Assembly (NCBI GenBank): GCA_947471745.1 | Contig: CANJKZ010000088.1 | Location: forward strand, 372,001 to 436,000 | Reading direction: 5' to 3' | DNA: 64,000 bases | Source of the DNA: Closterium sp. Naga37s-1 | Taxonomy: Eukaryota > Streptophyta > Zygnematophyceae > Desmidiales > Closteriaceae | In this document: in pieces, positions 56,863 through 64,000 of the stretch | Layout of the letters: every line of letters begins with the position of its first letter | Position numbering within the stretch: the first letter of the stretch is position 1 | Position numbers and translations under genes: made by a program | The notes under the pieces: model-generated | The model's input: the letters and a program-made list of their open reading frames with translations, nothing else | Told to the model about the DNA's origin: nothing | Database searches by the model: none

Positions 56863-56976
56863 TTGGGATAAAAGGGCTTGTTTGTGTAGCAGGTCAGTGC
56901 GCCCATAACCCCCCAGGACAACGAGCCTATAACCCTTCCATAGGATCAATCGGGGATCACCAGAGGACCTCTGACA
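56838..56976 (-). repeat. 5' LTR of TRIM-1
   Basis: 139 bp; minus-strand start TGTCAGAGG, end TTCTGACA, followed at once by the primer site. Confidence 0.92.
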
Positions 56977-57255
56977 CCTTGTGCCTACTTTGCCTCACTT
57001 ACTTACTGCCTGACTCTGCCTGTACTGTGATCTATATATATACCTGCATGCTTGCACTTGCTAGGGTATGGTCACTGTATTGTTTGTTCTCTTTATATAA
57101 CTCTGCATGTGAACTGGCCTTGTGGCCCTTTGCTTGTGCTCGGACTGTGTGGTGACTTTGTGATCCACCCTGAGCTTGCTTGCTTTACTTCTTCTCTTGA
57201 CTGGTCTTGTGACCATTGCTTGCTCTGGCTATCCCCCACTTCGCCTATGGGGGTG

Positions 57256-57402
57256 TGTCAAACATATGTGTTTATGTGTTTACAGTTGTCTAGGCTATAG
57301 TGGGTTTAGCCTTAGGGGGTAAACAATTTCTCTCGACATTGTACTTGTCCCCTTCACCCCTTCCTAGTAAATCATTCTCGTCATTCTCGCTACTCTCTAA
57401 CA
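57256..57402 (+). repeat. 3' LTR of Cop-D
   Basis: Partner of 50403-50549; after purine tract tatgggggtg, before target duplication cagag. Confidence 0.95.
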
Positions 57403-57407
57403 CAGAG

Positions 57408-60300
57408 ATCATCATTGAAGGGAGACCGAAAAATGGACGAGCAAACTTGACTAGAAATAGGATGTTAAGAGGGAAGTGGACTGGGGAAGTGGGAATGGGA
57501 AGTTGAGTGGAATGGCAACCCACACCACCCCATCCATCCATACTGCGCCACATCCGTCTTTCTTTGTCTTTACCACTCCACATCCTTGCAGGGTCTGTGC
57601 CATGCTTCATGTTCCACCACTGTGCCCTCACTGCCTCTCATACTCACACCCCCCATACTCTCACCTCCCATAATCACACCCCCCATACTCTCACCTCCCA
57701 TACTCACACCCCCCATACTCTCACCTCCTGTACTCACACCCCCCAGACTCTCACCTCCCATACTCACACCCCCCATACTCTCACCTCCCATACTCGGCCT
57801 TCCGCTGCTCACCCTACCTCAATTTGCTTGTCTGCATGCTGCCATAACGCGTTGGCTGGCATGCGTTGGTTGACTCATGCTCACACCTCCCATACTCACA
57901 CATCCCGTTGCCACCACTGTCACCCCTGCCTTCTCACCACCGCCTCGCCCCAGCGTGCGTTGGTGGGGGATGGTCCCCAGCCCTTGAAAGAGAGGCAAGT
58001 AAAAAGAAAGGGAATGTGTACCGAGATGGCAGCAGGAGTGGCATGAATGGGTTGGCTGGCCAGTGCTGTCTGCTTCAGCAACAATGCATCCAAGTGCCAC
58101 CACCGCCATCGCCCATCCCCCCTTGTGCCCATCCCCCCTTGCGCCCATCCCTCCTTGCGCCCCGCCCAACTTCCGCGCACCCCCCTTGCACCCATTCCCT
58201 TTGAGCCCATCCCTTCCCCCACCCTCCTTGCCCAGGGAGAAACACCGAGCGTCTACCGACGGAGCTTGTAGCGGGAGGGCGTCCACCCCGCGCCACCATT
58301 GCAAATCCCTGATTCAACCCCGCCACCGCGCTCCCCCGCAACCACCTTCCGCTCCGCCTCACAGTACCACGCATGTTCCCGCCCGCCCCTCCGCGCTCCT
58401 CCCCCTGCTGCCATTGCACGTTGCCAGCCGTCCCTTTGCGCTCCCCAAGCTGCTTCAACCACCACCCGCCTCCACTCTCCACGTCCGCCTCGCTCGCGCA
58501 AACGCGCGCTTCTGGCGAAGGCGGACGCGAGGTGGTACGGAGAAGATGACAATGAGAAGATGACAATGAGAAGATGACAATGAGAAGATGACAATGAGAA
58601 GATGATAACTGGGGTGATGTCAATATGTTACTGACAATAAGAACGTGGCAACATAAAAATGATGATGGGATAATTTCCATCTGAGAGTAACATTAAGAAT
58701 ATGACAAAGGTAAGAGGTGCCCAGTGTGGGCTTAAGCCTTTTCAAAGCATGGGTGGGGAGCGGTGAGCATGGTATGGGTGGCGAATGCAGAGCGGATGGC
58801 GAGGTGGGTGGAAGGGCCAGGGATGGGCGATGGGCCGATGGCAGGCGGAATGGCTGAGAGGGTGCGGGCCTGGCCCCCATGGTGCCACGTGTGCATGGCA
58901 GGCAGGCATGGCGGAAACGCAATGGAAAGACAGGGGGAGGAGGGAAATGACAAAGAAAAAATGGACAATGAAAAATGGCAATGGGGAAAGGTAGAAAGAA
59001 TGGCAGTGAGTGAGAAATAAACTTGCAACTAACAATGGCAACCTGATTGGACAGAATGGAATGAGAACTTAGGAAATGTGAAAGTGACAGTGGGAACTTT
59101 GCAAATGACAACGAGAAAGTGAAATTGGCGGGACAAATGAAAAGACCTAGCAAACATCAATAGAAGATGAGTGAACCATGCTAATCGAAAGTTGAATGTG
59201 AAAAATTGAATGAGAAAGAAGGCATTGGAAGTTGAATGAAAACAGTCATGGGACACTGGCAGGGTAGAAGTGGACAGAAAAAATAGCGATATGTAGCTGA
59301 CTGGTACAGATTGCAAGAACATGCGAAGACTTGACTTCACATAAGCCAAGATGGCGGAACGAATGAAAGTGCGAGCAATGGAAAACTGACAAGAAGCAGT
59401 TACCGAGAAATGATACGCTAGAACCATTGTAGTGGTAAGTTGATTGGAAACATGAAAATGTGTTGAACAGGATGGGATCATGAGGATAGGACAAGAAGAA
59501 GAGAATGCTAGCAGGAGAACAAGAGGTGGGAATGAAAGAGAGATGACTGTGGCAAATTGGCTATGGTGTATGGGGAATTGAATGGGAGGCATGACATGCA
59601 CACTTGAGCAAGAAGAGATGTGCTGGCAACTAGCATGATCTGCCTGCCATGTCAGAGTGCATGCCTAACAGAAATGCCAAGAAAATGTTGCAATGGATGG
59701 GGGAATAAGGGAGGAGAGAGGAATCAAGTTTCCCTACGGTAGCTCACATGCAAGGGGAAGAAGGGTGGATCAGAATAAATGGTTGGGGAAAGGACAGTGG
59801 GGAATCTGGCAGTGAGTAACCTGGCAGTGAGTAACCTGGCAGTGAGTAACCTGGCAGTGAGTAACCTGGCAGTGAGTAACCTGGGAGTGGGGAAACTGAC
59901 AGGGAGAAAAGTGGCAACGGGAATCTGACAGTGGGAAGGGTGGCAATGGGAAAATAATGGCGGAAAAACGGTTCATGATGGACATTGGGCAATATTGACA
60001 ACATGAGAGGGGGGAAGAATGGCAAGAGGACAAAAACAACAACAATGAGCCAAATTCAAACCGTTCCACACTCTCATCCTCTTGCTTCACTCCTCCAACA
60101 TCAGCTAGTACAAGGGAGTGAAGTCACACTTGATCTTTGCAATATAAATAGTTACAATATGCTAAGAACAGAATGAATAGACTAGGCAATCCTAGCTACT
60201 GCTAAGACCATGTACTCTATTATCATGCTCAGTCACCAGCCTCCCCACAGGCCGCCCTCCTGCTGACCACATTCCTCCACCTCTCCTGCCATCTCTCCCA
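57408..60300 (-). repeat. tail of gene-bearing unit 3, minisatellite-rich, no gene recognised
   Basis: Equivalent to the tails of units 1 and 2: it follows the gene and hairpin on the minus strand and has CCCATTGCC/CCCACTG-type repeats. Arrays: 28-bp ctcacctcccatactcacac units (about 57630-57800), 14-bp gaagatgacaatga units (about 58535-58600) and 15-bp gtaacctggcagtga units (about 59812-59885). A TTTTCTTGGCATTTCTG string (minus strand, about 59690-59660) resembles unit 2 near 31870. Frames in this stretch look like repeat by-products. Confidence 0.55.
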
Positions 60301-60306
60301 CAACAA

Positions 60307-60318
60307 CCTGCAAGCAGG
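60307..60318 (-). ncRNA. conserved 3' hairpin of unit 3 (weaker)
   Basis: CCTGC and GCAGG around two bases, preceded by a T-run and followed by TTGTTGTGGGAGAGATGG on the minus strand, as in units 1 and 2. The stem is shorter here. Confidence 0.4.
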
Positions 60319-60472
60319 GTGCAAAAAGGGGTAAGTCCCGCCATGCGATTGCCACCAGCCCCCACCAGCCATGCTCATCCCACCCGCACCACGCCTCCCT
60401 CCACATACCATTGGAAAGCCTCTTGATCTGCTGCCTTATACAACTGCTAATGCTACTAATTCTGCTGCTTCA

Positions 60473-61843
60473 TCACCGTTCACTGCTTCCCTTGGGTGCC
60501 TTGCTGTGTGGCTTGGGAATGCCACTGGGTGCAGTGGGGCGTGGTTTGGGAATGCGAGTGGCCGCCAGTGCTGCTGCTGGAGCAGCCGGGTTACGAGTGC
60601 TGTGTGGCGCGCCTGCTGCTCGTCCTCCTGCTGCCTCCACCCCTCCCAACGTAGCCTTCCCTGTTGCTGCACGCACCGCCGTATGTGCTGCCCTCCCATT
60701 GCCCTGCTCCCTCACCTTCTCTCCTGCTGCCTTTGTTGGAACCGACCCCACTGGGCTGCTCTTTGCAGCAACACTCCTCGCAGCTGCAGGCGTCACACGT
60801 GTGGCCTTGGCTGGCGTTGCTTTAGCTGCGGCAGCTGCAGGCTTAACGATCTTCACTGCAGCGCTCTTCACAGCATCTGCCGGCGTCACATGTGTGGCCT
60901 TGCCTGGCGTTCTTTTAGCTGTTGCAGCTGCAGGCTTAACAGCAACGCTTCTTACAGCAGCAGCCTTGGCTGGTGCTGCTGGAAATGCAGGCGTTCCCTT
61001 GCCTGCTGAAACCACGAGCTTCACAGCAAGGGTCTTCACGGAAGCAATCTCCACACCAGCAGGGCGCATGACAGCAGCGCTCTTCACAGCGGCGGTCTTC
61101 ACAGCGGCGGTCTTCAGGTTGGCAGCAGCGGTGGTGACAGCAGCGCGTGCACCTATGACGTGCGTGGGCGTGGGCGTGTTGCTGCGCGGCTGACTCACGA
61201 GCTTGGTGGGTCGCGGCGGGGAGAAGCCCTGCGACGCACGGGGGGAGCGCGCAATGCTCTGCTCATCCTCGTTCAACCGCCCCACGCGCACCGCAACGGC
61301 GTGCAGCCGCTGCTGCTGCCTCTTGCTCATGCACGCCTCTGCACTGTTGCCACGCTTTGAGCTGCTGCTGCCGGCGCTGCGGCTGCTGATGCTACTGCTG
61401 CCGCTGGTGCTGCAAATGATTCTGCTGCTGGCAACGCTGCTGTCGTCGCTGTTGCTACAGCTGCTGATGATGCTGCTGGTGCTGCTGCGGCTGCTGGTGC
61501 TGGTCGTAGTGCTGCTGGCAGCAGCGACAGCTCCGAGCGTGAGAGTCACAACGGGCTCGGAGAAACGAATGCCCAGGACGTACAGCCACGTCTGCTCCTC
61601 CTCGCTGTAGTCCTCCCAGAACACATGATCGATGGATGTATCTGCAGGCGCCGGGAAGCCCAGCAGGCCACAGAGGCACGTGCAATCTTCCTCTGAGAAA
61701 TCCTTCCAAAACTCGTGATCAATGGCCAATGACGTCAGTGGCGCATACAGCCACATACAATCGGCCTCGCTGAAGTCCTTCCAGAACTCGTGGTCGATTG
61801 AGGGGCTTGTGAACTGGAAATCTGAGGCGTTCCGCGCGGCCAT
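60473..61843 (-). CDS. unknown protein with three IDHxFWxDFSE motifs, 456 aa
   Basis: The start ATG has a good context (ACCATGGCC). Residues 16-32, 41-57 and 71-87 are three copies of a motif I-D-H-[EV]-F-W-[KE]-D-[FY]-S-E-x-[DE]-x-x-[WC]-L. Then follow a long Ser/Thr/Ala low-complexity stretch (about 100-170) and a short basic segment (KRQQQRLHAVAVRVGRLNEDEQ). Next comes an Ala/Val/Lys-rich region with repeated 'aaVKsaAvk' and 'KatPaKatrVTPA' units (about 215-380), and finally a Pro/Lys-rich end. It looks largely disordered apart from the N-terminal motifs. No membrane segment or signal peptide. The unit-2 protein has looser versions of the motif (DEFSYMSELD). I do not recognise the family; a chromatin-like or nuclear role would be guesswork. 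Confidence 0.6.
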   Translation of the reverse strand: MAARNASDFQFTSPSIDHEFWKDFSEADCMWLYAPLTSLAIDHEFWKDFSEEDCTCLCGLLGFPAPADTSIDHVFWEDYSEEEQTWLYVLGIRFSEPVVTLTLGAVAAASSTTTSTSSRSSTSSIISSCSNSDDSSVASSRIICSTSGSSSISSRSAGSSSSKRGNSAEACMSKRQQQRLHAVAVRVGRLNEDEQSIARSPRASQGFSPPRPTKLVSQPRSNTPTPTHVIGARAAVTTAAANLKTAAVKTAAVKSAAVMRPAGVEIASVKTLAVKLVVSAGKGTPAFPAAPAKAAAVRSVAVKPAAATAKRTPGKATHVTPADAVKSAAVKIVKPAAAAAKATPAKATRVTPAAARSVAAKSSPVGSVPTKAAGEKVREQGNGRAAHTAVRAATGKATLGGVEAAGGRAAGAPHSTRNPAAPAAALAATRIPKPRPTAPSGIPKPHSKAPKGSSER

Positions 61844-61844
61844 G

Positions 61845-63441
61845 GTAAGAACAAGAGTCTAGGAAACAAGGAAATTTCACGAATCCAGAACCGGGAGTTG
61901 AAACCAGGTGATAGTCAGAAGCAAGTACGAACTCGAACGGGTGTGGTGGAATGGATGAGAGTGACGAGTGCCTTTGTATTGTTGGGAATGCGCGGCAGCT
62001 CCAAGGCGGAAAGGTGGATAGAGCTCGGGTGGAGAGAAGGAACGGTGGTGGGTAGACGGGGGAGAGCTGGTCGGCTGCCCATAGCGAAATTAGTTCATCC
62101 CGGGAAAGGCGTGCTGTGTCTTGTGATTGGAGGAGAATGGACGGAGGGGTTGAGCAGCCAATGGCAAGCTGTCCAAAACAGATGATCCAAGCATAGCCTC
62201 GAGGTTCGGCACAGCCAGACGAGAATGTCGCGGCTCGTTCATCTAGTCGATCTTGGGCAGCAAAATCTCAGCGTTTCGGCTGCCCAAACTGAATCTGAAT
62301 CACTCTTCCGTCAAGCTCGCCGCTGCTTGAGGGAGAACCAGCGATTTGTCTGCGGAAGCACGCCACTGCTTCTCGTTGACTCGATGAAGGGTTCCGTGGG
62401 TGTGGTCTCGTCTCCAATCTGAGGTATGCTCGAGGCTGCTAGCGCTGGCCGATTTCTCTGACATCCTAGAGCGATCTGATTGGAGCCAAACCTACGCAGA
62501 GGTCGGGAAGCCAATGGCATGCTACCCGGTTTTTTTGCTCCAACCAAAGGGCCCAGCCCAACTCCTCCGACCAGCACGGATCTGGGCAGCGAAATCTCAG
62601 CGTTTTTTGCTGGTCAAAATGAAGTCCTGTCGTCCTTCCGTCAAGCTCGCCGCTGCTGAACCGGCGATTCGTCTGCGGGAACACGACGCTCTTCCCGGTT
62701 GACTAAATGTGGGGCTACTATGTGTCTACTCTCTGATCGAAGGTATGCTCGAGGCTGCCATAGCTTGTGTTTCGTTCAGTCAATGTTAACGAACGGGAAG
62801 AACAAACTACCTACGAGCAATCAGCGGACGCGAATGAGACGGAGGCCCGAACGGACCGCACTACGACATCGCGCATACCAAATGACGGAAGGCAGTGTTT
62901 GCCCTGCGATCAGACGGTCTTGAGCAGCTCAGGAGATCTCCGATCAGAGTGCTCAGGAAACTGGTCTCGAGGAACTAGGGTTCCTCTCCCAAGGTGCTCG
63001 TCCAGCCAGCTCCCAAGGTTGGGATAGGAATGAGAAAAACGAATGCGTCTATGTGCAGATTCCATATCACATACTATACTAGCAGTGAATTATATATGGT
63101 TCAACCGATATTGCCTCTATCAACAATCCAGCAGTATGATTTCTTATACAAGTCGAACAGATAATGACATTCTCTGAAAATACTAGTGTTTTGAATCTAT
63201 ATAATGTTACAAAGCTCACCGTTGTGTTGTACGAAATGTTCTTGCCGAGCCACATAATTTTCATTTACTACCAGTATATCCATCCCTCGAGTAATTTCAT
63301 TTTAGTTCTGACACCTAGGCATACAGCAAGATAGCTTATCAAACTGCTATACTGCGTCAATCAAGCATACTACCTATGTCATTTCACAACATTTCAACTC
63401 TCAGGGAATTGATCATCGACCATGCTGATTTAGCTATTTCT
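61845..63441. other. upstream of the IDHxFW gene; no gene recognised
   Basis: Contains an imperfect direct repeat of about 190 bp (62243-62440 and 62577-62762), then AT-rich DNA without plausible frames (63030-63440). The promoter of the 61843 gene would lie at its left edge; no clear TATA box was seen. Confidence 0.45.
62243..62762. repeat. imperfect direct repeat, period about 335 bp
   Basis: Both copies share gggcagc(a/g)aaatctcagcg, tccgtcaagctcgccgctgct, a gcgatt(t/c)gtctgcgg string and the end ggtatgctcgaggctgc. A partial third copy of the end (gcctcgaggttcggc) lies near 62195. Confidence 0.75.
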
Positions 63442-63585
63442 TGTCCTGAACAAACCGTCAAATTGTATTTGTTCTCTGTAGGCTGTAGTGGGGCATACCC
63501 TAAAGGGTACAACACTTGAGGGTTAGGTAGTACTTGTACTCACTCTTTCTACCTAGTCAATCATTCGTACGTTCCTATTCTGACA
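63442..63585 (+). repeat. 5' LTR of Cop-I
   Basis: 144 bp; the left limit is taken from the TGTCC start and lacks a partner for confirmation. Confidence 0.75.
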
Positions 63586-63639
63586 TGGTATTCAGAGCGG
63601 CTCCATCCTCCGTAGGACCGCTCCGTTAGGGCCCACCAC

Positions 63640-64000
63640 TATTTTCGACCTGCCCGAACTGCCCGAACTGCCCGTATTGCCCTGCCCGAACAGCGTTCCT
63701 CACGCTGCCCTGCCTGCGTGGCCCCACGTGCTCTGCCGTGCCCTTCACGCTGCCCGCTTGCTGCCTAGCGCGCGACCCGTACGCTGCCCTGCTTGCGCTC
63801 TGCCCTGCCCTGCCCTGCAGCCCGCGCTTCGCTCTGCCCTGCAGCCCGTGCGCCGCCCTGCCCTGCAGCCCGCACGTCGCCCTGCCCTACAGCTAGCGCG
63901 CAGCCCTGCCCTGCAGCTTGTGCGCTGCCCTGCCCTGCAGCCCACACGTCGCCCTGCCCTGCAGCTAGCGCGCCGCCCTGCCCTGCAGCTCGCGCGCCGC
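63640..64000 (+). repeat. GC-rich tandem array in the Cop-I leader
   Basis: ctgccctgcagcccgcgcg-type units of about 20-30 bases. Confidence 0.88.

Larger units (their letters stand above)
56631..56976 (-). mobile_element. TRIM-1, 346-bp miniature LTR element with tRNA-like Pol III promoter
   Basis: Two direct LTRs, 56631-56768 and 56838-56976 (138-139 bp), flank only 69 bp. Both begin TGTCAGA and end TCTGACA. Target duplication is ccttg (56626-56630 and 56977-56981); sister elements confirm the empty site. On the minus strand a primer site TGGTATGAGAGC follows the 5' LTR directly, and a run GCGGGGGGG precedes the 3' LTR. A box TGGTCTAGTGG (56862-56852) and B box GGTTCGAATCC (56815-56805) are 47 bases apart start to start, as in a tRNA gene. 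The string TGGTCTAGTGGTTGGGATTC is close to the 5' half of tRNA-Glu. No protein is encoded. Confidence 0.9.
50403..57402 (+). mobile_element. Cop-D, full-length copia element with nested TRIM-1
   Basis: 147-bp LTRs (50403-50549 and 57256-57402) differ at about 4 positions (near 3%). Target duplication is cagag (50398-50402 and 57403-57407). Primer site tggtattagag (from 50550), 1.6-kb GC-rich leader, gag-pol from 52172, TRIM-1 insertion near the end of pol, 3' untranslated part, purine tract tatgggggtg. The coding part is broken in several places and lacks some segments. Same family as Cop-H. Confidence 0.96.
63442..64000 (+). mobile_element. Cop-I, 5' end of a copia element running out of the window
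   Basis: The LTR is 63442-63585 (TGTCCTGAAC...ATTCTGACA) with the shared gctgtagtgggg core and GGGTACAA / TTGTACTC pair, followed directly by the primer site tggtattcagagcgg. A GC-rich leader with ctgccctgcagcccg units (from about 63640) continues to the end. The coding part is not in the window. Confidence 0.85.

Noticed and set aside
57507-58680. His/Thr/Pro-rich open frames near 57.5-58.7 kb
   Set aside because: They follow the 28-bp minisatellite and CCCATCCCC repeats and show no domain.

Overview
This looks like nuclear DNA of a green-lineage eukaryote: it has GT-AG introns, four copies of the plant-type telomere repeat TTTAGGG, a decayed piece of cytoplasmic 25S rRNA, a plant-type LINE with a poly(A) tail, and many Ty1/copia LTR retrotransposons with very GC-rich leaders and Gly-rich Gag linkers. 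The style of these elements reminds me of charophyte algae (Closterium-like desmids). That is an impression from memory, not a test.

Retroelements fill more than half of the window. I label them Cop-A (1-6698, +, 5' end outside), Cop-F (7205-about 10116, -), Cop-E (about 10117-19388, -) with Cop-B (11264-18582, +) inside its gag, Cop-J (21357-23124, -, no gag-pol), Cop-H (34633-48345, -) with Cop-G (34962-41728, -) inside it, Cop-D (50403-57402, +) with a 346-bp miniature LTR element (TRIM-1, 56631-56976) inside it, and Cop-I (63442 to the window end, +). Five-base target duplications were read directly for B (ggacg), J (atgag), H (ggcaa), G (caaac), D (cagag) and TRIM-1 (ccttg). Cop-H sits inside an older LINE, part of which lies to the left of 34632 and the rest at 48346-49790.

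The other half carries a dispersed gene-bearing unit of 3 to 4 kb present three times: about 19555-23800 (+), 30565-33617 (-) and about 57500-61843 (-). Each copy has, in order, a coding part for an Ala/Lys/Ser-rich protein of unknown function, a conserved CATCC(T/C)GC hairpin downstream, and a long tail of short tandem repeats. The first two copies form a large inverted duplication around about 6.7 kb that holds exon-like pieces of an atypical SDR gene, a 25S rRNA fragment and an intron-containing pogo/CENP-B-type transposase gene (27969-29988, -).

The most unusual signals are: the miniature LTR element with a correctly spaced A box and B box across its LTR/primer-site junction; the GC-rich tandem arrays that form the leader of nearly every copia element; a conserved GGGTACAA...TTGTACCC inverted repeat in their LTRs; a stretched zinc knuckle in Gag; and the base-paired hairpin shared by the three gene units with compensating changes. 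No CRISPR array, operon, plasmid or prokaryotic feature was seen.
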